From Prochlorococcus sp. AG-670-O17 (GTDB lineage: Bacteria > Cyanobacteriota > Cyanobacteriia > PCC-6307 > Cyanobiaceae), in assembly GCA_003211315.1 (NCBI GenBank), contig QCTC01000007.1, forward strand, positions 1 to 47,629: DNA of 47,629 nucleotides, written 5' to 3'. The position numbers were made by a program, and so were the translations under genes. The notes under the pieces are model-generated. The model ran no database searches. It saw only the letters and a list, made by a program, of their open reading frames with translations, and was not told where the DNA came from. Below, piece after piece: positions 23,094 through 33,627 of this stretch. Each line of letters starts with the position of its first letter. Positions within the stretch are counted from its first letter, which is position 1.

Positions 23094-23258
23094 GCATATA
23101 AAAATCAAGCGTAAGAATACCTAACAAAATTATCAAGCATTATCTGAAATGACCTTGGGAACCAAAATTAATAAGTTTATTTATACTTAGTTTTAAATAA
23201 ATCAGCATATCTACGCATATACAAAAAAAATTATTCGTACTAAATTTCAATTAACAAA

Positions 23259-23315
23259 ATGGAGGGATTAGAAATGATCGATAGTCCACCAAAGAAGTTA
23301 GTTAGATTGGTTTAA
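23259..23315 (+). CDS. Possible micro-ORF (18 or 13 aa)
   Basis: ATG-GAG... to TAA encodes MEGLEMIDSPPKKLVRLV. The internal ATG at 23274 has GGAGG 8 nt before it, so a 13-aa peptide MIDSPPKKLVRLV may be the real product. A strong terminator follows at 23354-23392. It could be a leader peptide or part of a small RNA. Confidence 0.3.
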   Translation: MEGLEMIDSPPKKLVRLV

Positions 23316-23353
23316 CAAGCCAGTTGTTTTCTACTACACATAACTAAGTTGAG

Positions 23354-23392
23354 AGATTGATTACAAAAGTCAGTAGTCAATCTTTTTTTTTT
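23354..23392 (+). terminator. Rho-independent terminator
   Basis: AGATTGA (23354-23360) and TCAATCT (23377-23383) form a stem with additional pairing in the loop, followed by nine or more T. This is one of the clearest terminators in the window, on the plus strand after the micro-ORF. Confidence 0.75.
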
Positions 23393-23601
23393 AGTGGAGG
23401 TTAAATAATAAAAACATAATTATAAACTTATAAGAAATCTACACGAAAGTTGATTTTAAGAATTTATGTTTGCATTGCTCCCTCTCACAAAGTAATTTCA
23501 TCTATTTCTGTAAAGCAAATCCAAATAAAAGATTAAATTTCCGGGGGTTCCTATAAAAACATTTTATAAATAAAATCGATTTTAATAATTTTAGAGAAAC
23601 T

Positions 23602-23775
23602 ATGGAAAATGAAAAAGTAGTAAAAGTAGAGCCATTAAATTTCTTTTCAAACGATATGACGGTCGCTAAAGATCAGCTAGCTCATAATCACTTGAAGTTA
23701 ACATATCAAAGGGATTCAGTTACAGACCTAGAACAAAAACATAAAGAATGGGCTCAAGAAGATACAGCAATTTAA
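23602..23775 (+). CDS. Hypothetical small soluble protein (57 aa)
   Basis: ATG to TAA, starting MENEKVVKVEPLNFFSNDMT, continuing with a charged helical part that ends KHKEWAQEDTAI. Coding-like composition; no membrane segment. It resembles many short accessory proteins of Prochlorococcus, but no named family. About 290 nt of AT-rich sequence with the terminator precede it. Confidence 0.6.
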   Translation: MENEKVVKVEPLNFFSNDMTVAKDQLAHNHLKLTYQRDSVTDLEQKHKEWAQEDTAI

Positions 23776-23878
23776 TACTTAATACCTAAATAATTAATTT
23801 GTTTGAAAAAAATATTTATATTCAGAAAAAACTAAATAGATTATTAACAGTCGATTTAAAATAAAAGTAATTTTTTTT

Positions 23879-24155
23879 ATGTCTTGCTTATTTACCTCTG
23901 TTTTCACTTTTAAAATTGAAAGCACTCGTTGAATGGGCAGCAATATTTGATAGTGCGGAGGCCACTTTTTAGAGGAGTAAGTAAGGAAGATCCTCAAAAA
24001 GTTATTGTTATTCATCAAGCTCCTGAAGGTAATGTTCAAAAGTTTGTTGAAGCTAATGGTGAATGGATGGCACCCATAGAGTAGACCTTTTAACGATTGC
24101 AGAGTCTTCTTGGACCTCTTCAGTAACAACGGAAGGTTTTGTGATTAAGAAATGA
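23879..24155 (+). pseudogene. Decayed DUF3764-like gene
   Basis: Pieces of one protein lie in successive frames: MSCLFTSVFTFKIEST from ATG 23879; ALVEWAAIFDSAEATF then stop at 23970-23972; RGVSKEDPQKVIVIHQAPEG to stop at 24082-24084; and THRVDLLTIAESSW to the TGA at 24153-24155. Together they read like a DUF3764 protein (FDSAE..., RGV.KEDP.KVIV..QAPEG, W) with several frame shifts and a missing stretch between AEATF and RGV. Intact members are about 90-100 aa. Confidence 0.7.
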
Positions 24156-24386
24156 AAAACGCATTGTTCTAGATCCCACTTATGATTTTTTTGAGGTTTT
24201 TCTAATAAATCGAATAAATTAGATACTCTTGAGATTTCTGAAACCCAAAAACACAGAAAAGTTTATCTAGATTGGTATGGCTATAGAATTCATAAAACAA
24301 AAGCAACTAAAGCTTTAAATCTTAAGACACAAACAGAATCAGAATTAATGGCTTATTGAGAATCCTTCAAGAATGTGGCTAACTAG
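24152..24386 (+). pseudogene. Second decayed small gene
   Basis: ATG (24152) overlaps the stop of the preceding remnant. The frames MKNALF, LDPTYDFFEVFLINRIN, and then KLDTLEISETQKHRKVYLDW with HKTKATKALN join into one small protein with two frame shifts. An in-frame TGA near the end (AY-stop-ESFKNVAN) probably replaced TGG. The family is not recognised. Confidence 0.5.
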
Positions 24387-24397
24387 GTTATGAGTTT

Positions 24398-25981
24398 TTA
24401 TAGTTGCCAATCTTTGATTCTTATATTAGGAAATATTTTATCTTCTTCTTCAATATTTTTGAGAAATTTATAATCAATAAAAGATTCATTTTCTAACATC
24501 TCAATTAATTTCCAGAATCTAAAAAGATGCCTATCAATCCTTTCTTTAGCTAGTTCAGTTGTAGTTCCCGCCTTTAATATGAAACTCCAATCAGAGGATT
24601 CAGAAAGAAGTAACTCTCTTGCGGCTTGCTTTAATAATCTTATAGAAAAATCATCCTTAAATTTCCTTCTAGATAATTCAACAAAAACAGCCCCCGCCTT
24701 TGTGATTTCTGGAACAATCCATGCATTTTTATCATTAAGCCAATAATTATGAAATCCCCCCTGCCCCCAGCTTGAAGGAGAAGGATCACAAATTTGAAGG
24801 TTAGGATTTTGAAGGAGAATTTCCTTAAGGTTTGTAAGCTTAATGAAATATTTTGAAGATTTTTTAAGTATGTTTTCAATAAACACTGGTCCTTCATACC
24901 ACCAATGTCCAAATAGTTCTGCATCAAATGGAGCAATTAGCAAAGGTTCAAATGATTCTGATAAAGAAAGTTTTTTTAATTGTTTAGATCTTGATAAAAG
25001 ATAATTATCAGCATGTTCTTCAACTTTTTTTATAGCTTCATCTTCTACATAAAATTCTTTTTTGCCTAATGAACATTTATTATTTGTAATTCTATGAAAT
25101 TTCAATCCTAAAGGTCTGCTAGTTGGAATGCCTTTTTTTTGTAGTTCTGAGGAAGATAATTCCCATCCTAAGTCTTTATGAAATTCTCTATAAACTGGAT
25201 TTCCTGGGTATCCTTCTCTTGAGGACCAAACTGGCAATGTTGATTCACTATCTCTCCCAAAAAATGCCACCCCTTTTTTTGAACAAATAGGGGCATATAC
25301 ACCATACCTTGGCCTTGGTGATCCATTCAAAATCCCATGACCATCTAAAACTGCATATCTAATTCCGCAATTAAATAATATGTCATCAAGATTTTCATAA
25401 TAAGCGCACTCAGGCAACCAAATGCCTAGGGGTCTTGTTCCGAAAAAAACTTCATGACTTCTTATCGCAGTATTTATTTGACCTATTACTGTTTCAGGGT
25501 TTTCTCTAAGGATTGGTAAATATCCATGAGTTGCAGCACAAGTAAGAATATCTAAATTTCCAGTCAAATTTAAATTTTTAAATCTTTCTATTAAATTTCC
25601 AGAACATTTTTCCCAATATGAAAAATTATTTTTAATATTTCTCAGAAGAAATTCAGATGCAGCTTGTTCTCTTTTAGATAAATCACTTAAAAAGTCTATT
25701 CTTGTTTTAATCCAAGATGTGTATTTCTTTTGAATTTGTATATTTTGAAGAAGAGATAATAAGGTTGGAGATAAACTGAGGGTTAATTTTGTATTTGTAA
25801 TATCTTGCTTTTTGCTTGATTCCATTACTTGAAGCAATGGAATATAACATTCAAGTATTGCTTGGAATAACCAATCCTCTTCCAAGGAATTTTCTTCATT
25901 TTTTCTAACATATGGGAGATGGGCATGTAGAACAATTGCCAATTTACCTAAGTAATTTTTATTAGGGAGAGGCCCATTCAT
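24398..25981 (-). CDS. Glycoside hydrolase family 57 protein (likely 1,4-alpha-glucan branching enzyme)
   Basis: A 527-aa GH57 enzyme. N-terminal KLAIVLHAHLPYVR, the nucleophile Glu in GIWLPECAYY, the catalytic Asp in APFDAELFGHWWYEGP and the DUF1957-type C-terminus (SSDWSFILKAGTTTELAKERI) are all visible. This architecture matches AmgP/TK1436-like branching enzymes, which make alpha-1,6 branches in glycogen. The enzyme is single-copy here, downstream of the pseudogenes and convergent with them. Confidence 0.88.
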   Translation of the reverse strand: MNGPLPNKNYLGKLAIVLHAHLPYVRKNEENSLEEDWLFQAILECYIPLLQVMESSKKQDITNTKLTLSLSPTLLSLLQNIQIQKKYTSWIKTRIDFLSDLSKREQAASEFLLRNIKNNFSYWEKCSGNLIERFKNLNLTGNLDILTCAATHGYLPILRENPETVIGQINTAIRSHEVFFGTRPLGIWLPECAYYENLDDILFNCGIRYAVLDGHGILNGSPRPRYGVYAPICSKKGVAFFGRDSESTLPVWSSREGYPGNPVYREFHKDLGWELSSSELQKKGIPTSRPLGLKFHRITNNKCSLGKKEFYVEDEAIKKVEEHADNYLLSRSKQLKKLSLSESFEPLLIAPFDAELFGHWWYEGPVFIENILKKSSKYFIKLTNLKEILLQNPNLQICDPSPSSWGQGGFHNYWLNDKNAWIVPEITKAGAVFVELSRRKFKDDFSIRLLKQAARELLLSESSDWSFILKAGTTTELAKERIDRHLFRFWKLIEMLENESFIDYKFLKNIEEEDKIFPNIRIKDWQL

Positions 25982-26215
25982 AATTTTTTAAAGTTTATGA
26001 TTAAAGTGCGTTTAGAATATAAAAATTCACCTTTAGGCAAATATTTAATTATTTATTTTTTTTAAAGAATACTTTATTTAATAGATATAAATATTTTTAT
26101 TCATAATACTTTAACCTAAAATTATTAAGAATTGATTCCTAAAGACTTACTTAATTTATCCGTATCTAGTAATTTTTTTTAATTAGATTAATATATAAGT
26201 AATCGTATTTAACTA

Positions 26216-27856
26216 ATGTCCAAAGATCCAGGCAGAATATTGATCTTTGATACAACACTGAGAGACGGTGAACAATCTCCTGGTGCAAGTTTAAATCTTG
26301 AGGAGAAGCTTGCAATTGCTCATCAACTTGCAAGATTAGGGGTAGATGTCATTGAAGCAGGATTTCCATATGCTAGTCCTGGAGATTTTAAGGCAGTAAA
26401 TAAAATATCGGAAGTTGTTGGTGGAGAAAATGGTCCAATAATTTGTGGTTTAGCTAGGGCCTCTACAAATGACATAAAAGCTTGTTACGAAGCCATAAGC
26501 CCAGCCCCAAAAAAAAGGATTCATACGTTTATAGCTACAAGCGATATACACCTAAAACATAAACTTAGAAAAACAAGAGAAGATGTTCTTTGTTTAGTTC
26601 CAGAAATGGTTAGTTATGCTAAATCATTAGTTGATGATGTTGAGTTCTCTTGTGAGGATGCCTCTAGGAGTGATCCTGAATTTCTTTATGAAGTGATTCA
26701 ACTAGCAATAAAATCAGGAGCTACAACTATCAATATTCCTGATACAGTTGGGTTCACAACTCCAAGTGAATTTGGAAAGCTTATTTTTGATATTAATAAA
26801 AATGTTCCAAATATTGATGAAGCTATTATTTCGGTACATGGTCATAATGATTTAGGTTTAGCCGTCGCTAATTTTCTAGAAGCAGCAAAGAACGGAGCAA
26901 GGCAATTAGAGTGCACAATAAACGGCATAGGTGAAAGAGCAGGGAATGCATCCCTAGAAGAATTAGTAATGGCATTACATGTGAGGAAAAGTTTTTTTAA
27001 CAGTTTCTTTGGAAGAAGTTCAGATTCGCCTACTCCACTAACAGCCATTAGAACAGAAGAAATTACAAAAACTTCGCGATTAGTATCTAACTTAACTGGG
27101 ATGAATGTTCAGCCTAATAAGGCAATTGTTGGGGCAAATGCTTTTGCTCATGAATCAGGTATTCATCAGGATGGTGTACTAAAAAATAGACTCACATATG
27201 AAATTATTGATGCAAAAACTGTTGGTTTGAATGATAATAAAATTTCATTAGGGAAACTTAGCGGAAGAAGTGCAGTAAGAGCAAGATTAGAAGAGATGGG
27301 ATACGATTTAAGTAGAGAAGACCTAAATGATGCTTTTGCGCGTTTCAAAGATCTAGCTGATAGAAAACGAGAAATTACTGATAGAGATTTAGAAGCTATA
27401 GTCAGTGAACAGGTTCAACTTCCGGAATCTAAATTTCAAATAAGTCATGTTCAAGTTAGTTGCGGAAGTACATCCAAGCCTACCGCGACAGTAACTCTTA
27501 TAAATACAGAAGAACATACAGAAGATACAGCTGTAGCAATAGGTACTGGACCTGTAGATGCTGTTTGCGAAGCACTAAATGCATTAGCTAAAGTACCCAA
27601 TGAATTAATAGAATTTTCAGTAAAGTCTGTAACGGAAGGAATAGATGCATTGGGAGAAGTTACTATAAGAATTCGGAACAAGAATAAAATATATTCAGGA
27701 CATTCTGCGGATACAGACGTAGTAGTTGCTGCTGCGAATGCTTTTGTAAATGCTTTAAACAGGCTGGTATTTTCAGAGAAGAAAAACTCTATTCACCCCC
27801 AATTTGATAATTTAGAAAATCCCAAAAATAAGATGTTATCAAATCCCAAAAAATAA
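26216..27856 (+). CDS. leuA: 2-isopropylmalate synthase
   Basis: A 546-aa enzyme of leucine synthesis, joining acetyl-CoA and 2-oxoisovalerate. The N-terminal motif [18 protein letters not shown], the metal-binding [12 protein letters not shown] and [10 protein letters not shown], and HESGIHQDG are present, followed by a C-terminal regulatory LeuA dimer domain (about 390-520) expected to bind leucine. The start at 26216 gives the family's usual N-terminus. Single gene, with 234 bp upstream carrying its promoter. Confidence 0.97.
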   Translation: MSKDPGRILIFDTTLRDGEQSPGASLNLEEKLAIAHQLARLGVDVIEAGFPYASPGDFKAVNKISEVVGGENGPIICGLARASTNDIKACYEAISPAPKKRIHTFIATSDIHLKHKLRKTREDVLCLVPEMVSYAKSLVDDVEFSCEDASRSDPEFLYEVIQLAIKSGATTINIPDTVGFTTPSEFGKLIFDINKNVPNIDEAIISVHGHNDLGLAVANFLEAAKNGARQLECTINGIGERAGNASLEELVMALHVRKSFFNSFFGRSSDSPTPLTAIRTEEITKTSRLVSNLTGMNVQPNKAIVGANAFAHESGIHQDGVLKNRLTYEIIDAKTVGLNDNKISLGKLSGRSAVRARLEEMGYDLSREDLNDAFARFKDLADRKREITDRDLEAIVSEQVQLPESKFQISHVQVSCGSTSKPTATVTLINTEEHTEDTAVAIGTGPVDAVCEALNALAKVPNELIEFSVKSVTEGIDALGEVTIRIRNKNKIYSGHSADTDVVVAAANAFVNALNRLVFSEKKNSIHPQFDNLENPKNKMLSNPKK

Positions 27857-27946
27857 TTTAATTCTGGGATTATTAAGCTTAGCCAAAAACCAGTAACTAA
27901 ATAATGTAGATTAAAGCATTAATTTCATATTCAATCAAACAAAATA

Positions 27947-28339
27947 ATGAGAGAAAGGATATTAGGATATTGGACTCTTGCATGGGTTGGTTTGATAAGT
28001 AATATCATTGCTTTACCCATAATCGCTTTAATAGTAAGTTATGGCCCTCCATTGAAAGTAGCTAATATCACTCTCGCTATAAGCCTTGGCTGGCCTGCAG
28101 CAATAGTTGGAATAGTCTCTTCTTCCGCTCTTTTAGCGGAGAAGAAATGGGGTATTACCTTAACTCTAGTATCTCTTTCAATGATAATTTCAGGAGCGGC
28201 TCCTTATTCTATTTTTCGATTAGTCACCCTTAAAGATATTTTTGGAATTGGAGGTTTTACACTTTTATCTGCTTTATTAAGCATCTTGACTTTAATATAT
28301 TGGTGCAATCCGAAACATCGAAGAAATATTAGATTATAA
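27947..28339 (+). CDS. Hypothetical four-TM protein (130 aa)
   Basis: About four hydrophobic segments (about 12-33, 42-62, 70-90, 98-118) in a small integral membrane protein with few charged residues outside the ends (MRERILGYWT, PKHRRNIRL). It lies convergent with the HD-domain gene, 9 nt apart. No functional family is recognised. Confidence 0.6.
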   Translation: MRERILGYWTLAWVGLISNIIALPIIALIVSYGPPLKVANITLAISLGWPAAIVGIVSSSALLAEKKWGITLTLVSLSMIISGAAPYSIFRLVTLKDIFGIGGFTLLSALLSILTLIYWCNPKHRRNIRL

Positions 28340-28348
28340 AATATTAAA

Positions 28349-29821
28349 CTAAGAAAAAGTGTTATTTTTGGTTGTTGGATATTGAATTCGTCTATGTCTA
28401 ATTCTTTTCCAAACATTTAAAAAAGATTTTTTTATTAGAAAAATTTCCCCCTTTGAAAGATTACAATCATTTAACTGGCCATCAACTTGCCTTGAATTAA
28501 ATATCTTGGATATTGTTTCTAGTGCTTCATAATCAGAAGCATTAATGTCCATTGCTCTTAATGCCGCTTCACAACCATCTGCTAGCATCAAGATAGCAGT
28601 TTCTTTAGATTGAGGGATAGGACCTTTATATCTAAAATCGTTCTCACTAAAATCTAGTTTTTTCTCTTCGGCTTTATTAAGAAAATATCCCATTTTTAAA
28701 GTACCTTGATGTTCTGGGATGAAATTAGCTATTGGTTTTGGTAATCTATTTTTTCTTGCAAATTTAAGACCTTCATCAACGTGGGCTTGTAAAACCTCTG
28801 CACTTTTTAAAGGATCATCAATTTCATCATGTGGATTCACTCCCCCATCTTGATTCTCAATAAACCAATTTGGAGCATGTAATTTCCCAACATCATGATA
28901 TAGAGAACCAGTTTTGATAAGATCAATATCACCCCCTATCATTCTAGTCGCCTCTTCAGCTAGACCACATATCAATAAAGTATGTTCAAAAGTACCTGGA
29001 GCTTCAATAGAGAGTCTTCTAATAAGAGGTTTTTCTTTATCAGCTAATTCTAATAATCTTGCCTTTGTTAACAATCCAAATATTGACTCAAAAATAGGAA
29101 TAAATAATATTGTTATAAGCATTATTATTGCCAATAGCAAAGAATCAGAAAATATTTTGTTATTTGATGTAAATATTTCTTGGTTATCTATTAATGAATA
29201 TTCCTCATTTCCAATTAGTAACCATTGAAAAATCAATGCCCCAATTGGAACAAATATTGAAAGTTGAAGTAACTGAGCTCGACTTCTTATTCGTCCTCCT
29301 AGAACTGAAACCACACATGCGCAAATCAATGTTATGAGTAGCAGATTACCATTAATATTTCTCAGAGAATCTGGCCAACTTAAACTTGCTATTGAGACCC
29401 AAGCTAAAGCAGTTATGGTTCCCATACCTTGAGAAATAATTAAAGCAGGGGGTACTATAATTGATAAAGGACTAAATCCTGCTCCAAATATATTCTTGAC
29501 CATCTGAACGATTAACAGCAGTGAAATAATTAAGAGGATCTGTCTCGAATTAATGTTTGGATTTTCTTTTCTAGAAACTAGTATTAAAAATCCACAAGTG
29601 AATAAGACCTCAGTAAAAATTAAGCCCCAAGAAAAAACATCAGAACCTTCTAAAGTTGGAACAAGAAGAATTTCATAAGAAGATATTATTGAGATAACAA
29701 TACATATTAGGAAGATAATTAATTTATCTATTGTTGAAATTTGAATAGGTTTCTTTACAGGAAATTGACTTCTTTTCCACAAGTTATTTAATTTTTTTAT
29801 AATTCTTGTAGGTTTTTGCAC
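28349..29821 (-). CDS. 7TM-HD membrane phosphodiesterase (PgpH-like)
   Basis: A 490-aa protein with about 6-7 TM segments (about 32-58, 66-82, 95-145, 160-203, 226-252) and a C-terminal HD domain. The HDIG-type residues are visible: FEHTLLICGL with His280, SLYHDVGKL with His309-Asp310, and a later HQGT. PgpH relatives hydrolyse cyclic di-AMP; cyanobacteria use c-di-AMP, but the substrate here is inferred. The extracellular 7TMR-HDED domain of Firmicutes PgpH is missing, as is usual in cyanobacteria. Confidence 0.85.
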   Translation of the reverse strand: MQKPTRIIKKLNNLWKRSQFPVKKPIQISTIDKLIIFLICIVISIISSYEILLVPTLEGSDVFSWGLIFTEVLFTCGFLILVSRKENPNINSRQILLIISLLLIVQMVKNIFGAGFSPLSIIVPPALIISQGMGTITALAWVSIASLSWPDSLRNINGNLLLITLICACVVSVLGGRIRSRAQLLQLSIFVPIGALIFQWLLIGNEEYSLIDNQEIFTSNNKIFSDSLLLAIIMLITILFIPIFESIFGLLTKARLLELADKEKPLIRRLSIEAPGTFEHTLLICGLAEEATRMIGGDIDLIKTGSLYHDVGKLHAPNWFIENQDGGVNPHDEIDDPLKSAEVLQAHVDEGLKFARKNRLPKPIANFIPEHQGTLKMGYFLNKAEEKKLDFSENDFRYKGPIPQSKETAILMLADGCEAALRAMDINASDYEALETISKIFNSRQVDGQLNDCNLSKGEIFLIKKSFLNVWKRIRHRRIQYPTTKNNTFS

Positions 29822-29895
29822 AGAATACGATTAAATCTAATTGATTAATTTAAAATTATAGGCATGCTAGGTATAAAAAGGAAAAGTTTTTCAAA

Positions 29896-30792
29896 ATGTC
29901 ATTAAAATTGGATGGTAAAAAATTATCTTTAGAAATCGAAGAAAGATTAAAAAACTATATTCATGTTAATAAAACAATTGCAAAAAGAAATCCTGGGTTG
30001 GCTGTAATCAGAATTGGTGAAGATCCAGCAAGCGGAGTTTATGTAGCGAACAAAGAAAAAGCTTGTTCAAGAATTGGAATAACAAGTCATATTTTTCATC
30101 TAAAAGATACGGTAGAGCAAAAAGAAGTTGAAAAATTATTAAATAAATTAAACCTTGATAATGATATTGATGGAATGTTATTACAACTACCAATATCAAA
30201 GAAATTTGATGAGCAAAGATTGATCAGTTACATCAATCCAGAAAAAGATGTAGATGGATTAAATGAACAAAATATTGGGAAGTTAGTAAAAAATGAACCT
30301 GCCATGAGATCTTGCACTCCAGCTGGGATCATTAATTTACTAAGATCCCAAAATATCAAGATTGAAGGTAAGAAAATTGTTGTTATTGGAAGAAGTTTGT
30401 TGGTTGGAAAACCAGTATCTCTTATGTTGTTGAATCTTAATGGGACCGTAACAATGACTCATTCAAAAACTATAAATTTAAATAAAATATGTAAGGAAGC
30501 GGATATATTAATTGCTGCTGCAGGAAAACCTAACCTCATAGACTCAAGTTTTGTTAAAGAAGGTGCTGTAATTATTGATGTTGGAATACATAGATTAACA
30601 AGTTCAGATAAAAGCAAAACCAGATTATGTGGAGATGTATTATTAGAAGATGTCATTCCTAAAGTATTTGCATACACTCCCGTCCCTGGGGGTGTAGGAC
30701 CAATGACAGTAACAATGTTACTAGTAAATACTATTTTCAGCTGGCAAAAACAATTTGGTTTATCATCAACTCTTAATGACCTGCTGCCATAA
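29896..30792 (+). CDS. folD: Methylenetetrahydrofolate dehydrogenase/cyclohydrolase
   Basis: A 298-aa bifunctional enzyme of one-carbon metabolism. Catalytic motif [14 protein letters not shown] with its Lys, [11 protein letters not shown], the Rossmann motif [17 protein letters not shown], and the C-terminal [12 protein letters not shown] are all present. It lies 37 nt before crtE and is probably read with it. There are no odd features. Confidence 0.97.
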   Translation: MSLKLDGKKLSLEIEERLKNYIHVNKTIAKRNPGLAVIRIGEDPASGVYVANKEKACSRIGITSHIFHLKDTVEQKEVEKLLNKLNLDNDIDGMLLQLPISKKFDEQRLISYINPEKDVDGLNEQNIGKLVKNEPAMRSCTPAGIINLLRSQNIKIEGKKIVVIGRSLLVGKPVSLMLLNLNGTVTMTHSKTINLNKICKEADILIAAAGKPNLIDSSFVKEGAVIIDVGIHRLTSSDKSKTRLCGDVLLEDVIPKVFAYTPVPGGVGPMTVTMLLVNTIFSWQKQFGLSSTLNDLLP

Positions 30793-30829
30793 AGCCAACG
30801 ATGAAGAAAAACATTACTCAACGTAAAAT

Positions 30830-31732
30830 ATGATAGAAGTTATAGATGATATTTCAGATTTTGAAAAATATCTAAAAGATACAAAAAAAGTTGTCGAAGA
30901 AGCTCTTGATTTCTCTTTAGGCCCAGAGAATCCAGAAATTCTCAGGGAATCAATGAGATATTCTCTCTTGGCTGGAGGTAAAAGGATACGTCCAATCCTT
31001 TGCCTAGCGTCCTGTTCCCTAGCAGGAGGTGAGCCCTCTCTAGCTGTTCCTACAGCAGTTGCCATAGAAATGATTCATACTATGTCATTAATTCATGATG
31101 ATTTACCTTCGATGGATAATGACGACTTAAGGAGAGGAAGACCTACTAATCATAAAGTTTATGGAGATGCATTAGCTATTCTGGCTGGTGATGCATTACT
31201 AACGAGAGCATTTGAAATGGTCTCATTAAGAAGCCCCGGCGTTGATCCCAATAGATTATTAAATGTAGTTGGAGAACTTTCCCTAGTAGCAGGAGCACCC
31301 GGATTAGTTGGCGGTCAAGTTGTTGATTTGGAATGTGAAGGTAAAGAAGTTGACCTTGAAACCCTTGAGTATATACATCTTCATAAGACCGGTGCATTAT
31401 TAAAAGCTTGTGTAAGAACTGGGGCAATGATTGCCGGAGCTAATGAAGAATTATTAAATGCCCTAACTACATATGCAGAAGGAATTGGTTTAGCATTCCA
31501 AATAATAGATGACATTCTTGATCTAACTTCAAGCAGTGAGAAACTTGGTAAAACCGCAGGTAAAGATCTTTTAGCTGATAAAACTACATATCCCAAGTTA
31601 CTTGGGATGGAAGAATCAAAGAAAAAAGCTTTCGATTTAGTGGACAAAGCTAAAAAAGCAATTGAGCCATGGGGTTTAAATGCAAAATATTTAATCTCCT
31701 TAGCTGATTTCATCACAAATAGAGATAGGTAA
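30830..31732 (+). CDS. crtE: Geranylgeranyl diphosphate synthase
   Basis: A 300-aa polyprenyl synthase. The first Asp-rich motif is [13 protein letters not shown] (about 84-96), the second is QIIDDILD (about 223), and GGKRIRP and HKTGAL bind the diphosphate. In cyanobacteria this enzyme makes the C20 precursor of carotenoids, phytol and plastoquinone tails. Chain length is inferred from context. The PAP2-like gene follows 14 nt downstream. Confidence 0.93.
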   Translation: MIEVIDDISDFEKYLKDTKKVVEEALDFSLGPENPEILRESMRYSLLAGGKRIRPILCLASCSLAGGEPSLAVPTAVAIEMIHTMSLIHDDLPSMDNDDLRRGRPTNHKVYGDALAILAGDALLTRAFEMVSLRSPGVDPNRLLNVVGELSLVAGAPGLVGGQVVDLECEGKEVDLETLEYIHLHKTGALLKACVRTGAMIAGANEELLNALTTYAEGIGLAFQIIDDILDLTSSSEKLGKTAGKDLLADKTTYPKLLGMEESKKKAFDLVDKAKKAIEPWGLNAKYLISLADFITNRDR

Positions 31733-31746
31733 AAAATATTTAACTT

Positions 31747-32226
31747 ATGTCAGAATTTTCAGCTTTCTTCAATAATTCAGTTCTTTTCTGGAGTTTATTA
31801 TCTTGTTTAATAGCTCAATTTTTTAAAATTATATTTAATTTCTTTTCAACAGGAAAAATTAGATTTGGAATTATGTTTGAAACAGGGGGAATGCCTTCAA
31901 GTCATTCTGCATTAATAACTGGTGCTACATCAGGAATAGGTTTTCAATTAGGCTTTGACAACCCCATATTTGCATTAGCGATTGCACTTTCACTAATTGT
32001 TATGTATGACGCCAGTGGGGTTAGAAAATCAGCAGGTATTCAGGCTGCAGAAATTAACAAACTATCAAAAAAATTAGATCCTAAATCTCAAATAGCTTTA
32101 AAAGAAACTCTTGGTCATACAAAATTTGAGGTTTTTGTTGGAAGTCTATTAGGGCCACTAATTACATTACCCGGAATTATATTTATAGGTTCCCCTATTA
32201 ACATAATTGATTTGATAATAAATTAA
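31747..32226 (+). CDS. Divergent PAP2-family (DUF212) membrane protein
   Basis: A 159-aa protein with about four TM segments. Motifs GGMPSSHSALITGATSGIG and VMYDASGVRKSAGIQA are those of the DUF212/acid-phosphatase-like 'divergent PAP2' family. The SSHS and the later GHTKFEVF keep the phosphatase-like histidines. A lipid or isoprenoid phosphate substrate is possible next to crtE. Its stop overlaps the convergent cobB end by four bases. Confidence 0.87.
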   Translation: MSEFSAFFNNSVLFWSLLSCLIAQFFKIIFNFFSTGKIRFGIMFETGGMPSSHSALITGATSGIGFQLGFDNPIFALAIALSLIVMYDASGVRKSAGIQAAEINKLSKKLDPKSQIALKETLGHTKFEVFVGSLLGPLITLPGIIFIGSPINIIDLIIN

Positions 32227-33617
32227 GAATTTTGAGAATAATTAAATTGTGTAGCATTTACGAAGTTTTTTGCGGCTTCTGGGCAACTTGGTAAATGTAA
32301 ATGAATCCAACTTGCATGTAATTTTTTATCTGACCAACCTTCATTTTTAAATTTAGTCTCCCACGATTTAATTTCCCATGCAGAAGATAATTGCCTCTGA
32401 TACTCGATTTTTTTTAAATCAAATTCTGATGAGGCACGTTCAACATCCCAATAATGAAATTCGTGTCCTCTAATTGATTGATTTTGTTTAATTATTGGAG
32501 TATCCTTTAAACCCTTTATATATCTATAACCCACCGACAAATTACTTTTTTTTGATTTAAAAGGTAATATTCCGCTCATTTTATAGTTATTACCATTTTC
32601 ATCTTTTATAAAGTCTCCTAAGATCATCATCCCACCACACTCTGCATAAATAAATCCCTTTTTACGGAATTCTCTTAATGACTTTAAGCTTTTATCTGAA
32701 TCACTTATATGACTAGCATATTTTTCAGGAAAACCTCCCGGAATAATTAAAGATGAGGCTTCATTTGGAATTTCTTCATTATTAAAAATGCTCCATGAAA
32801 TTAATGGAATTCCTATTTCATCAAGAAACTCCTTCGTATCAGGGTATTGGAAGTGAAAGATTTTATCTTCTGCAATTGCGATAGGTTTCTTTTTATCTAT
32901 TTTAAAATCTTTACTACTAGAAATATTTAATTTTTTGTTTTGGAGAGGAGATTTCAGAAATTTGCTTAGAGAAACAACATCAAGATTATTTTCAGCAAAA
33001 CTTGCAAAATAATCAACATCAATTTTTCTCTCACTATCAAATGGAGAAATTAAACCTAAATTAGATTTATTGACAGTTATTTTTGAATCAGAAGGCAAAA
33101 ACCCAAGGATTTCGATATCTTCATTTTTAAAAACTTCTCTAATTAATTTTTTATGTCTATCTGAGTTGACGTTATTAAATATAATTCCTTTTATTGATAA
33201 TTCTTTATCAAAATCTCTAAAACCTCTAACTGTTGGGAGAAGTGAGGCTACTTGCCCTTTAGCATTAACAATAAAAATTATTGGAGTATCAAGAAGTTTG
33301 GCAACATTTGCAGTACTTGAATAAGCAGTTGCACCTAATCCATCAAAAAGGCCCATAGCTCCTTCAATCAATGAGAATTCATATTTCAAAGAATGCTTTA
33401 AGAAATTTTTTTGAACCCATTCTTCACCACTCAAAAAAATATCTAAATTACGACAAATGGGTTGTCCAATAGCACTAAGTTGTTGTTGATCAAGATAATC
33501 TGGACCGACCTTAAAAGTTTGAATTTTTATCCCTTTTGAAAAAGCCCAACAAGAAATCAATAGAGATAATGTAGTTTTCCCACTATCAGTTGAAGGAGAA
33601 GATATAACACAAGGCAT
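32223..33617 (-). CDS. cbiA: Cobyrinate a,c-diamide synthase
   Basis: A 464-aa bifunctional enzyme of cobalamin synthesis. The N-terminal P-loop is PSTDSGKTT with GPDYLDQ following; the C-terminal GATase domain has the nucleophile in YAECGGMMILG. It amidates cobyrinate at positions a and c using glutamine. In anaerobic nomenclature it is CbiA, in aerobic CobB. It lies 10 nt downstream of opcA in a run with zwf. Confidence 0.94.
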   Translation of the reverse strand: MPCVISSPSTDSGKTTLSLLISCWAFSKGIKIQTFKVGPDYLDQQQLSAIGQPICRNLDIFLSGEEWVQKNFLKHSLKYEFSLIEGAMGLFDGLGATAYSSTANVAKLLDTPIIFIVNAKGQVASLLPTVRGFRDFDKELSIKGIIFNNVNSDRHKKLIREVFKNEDIEILGFLPSDSKITVNKSNLGLISPFDSERKIDVDYFASFAENNLDVVSLSKFLKSPLQNKKLNISSSKDFKIDKKKPIAIAEDKIFHFQYPDTKEFLDEIGIPLISWSIFNNEEIPNEASSLIIPGGFPEKYASHISDSDKSLKSLREFRKKGFIYAECGGMMILGDFIKDENGNNYKMSGILPFKSKKSNLSVGYRYIKGLKDTPIIKQNQSIRGHEFHYWDVERASSEFDLKKIEYQRQLSSAWEIKSWETKFKNEGWSDKKLHASWIHLHLPSCPEAAKNFVNATQFNYSQNS

Positions 33618-33627
33618 TTAATTAATT

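Noticed and set aside
23794-24129. 111-aa minus-strand ORF
   Set aside because: It is antisense to the frame-shifted DUF3764-like remnant, which explains the region better; its sequence is low-complexity hydrophobic/basic.
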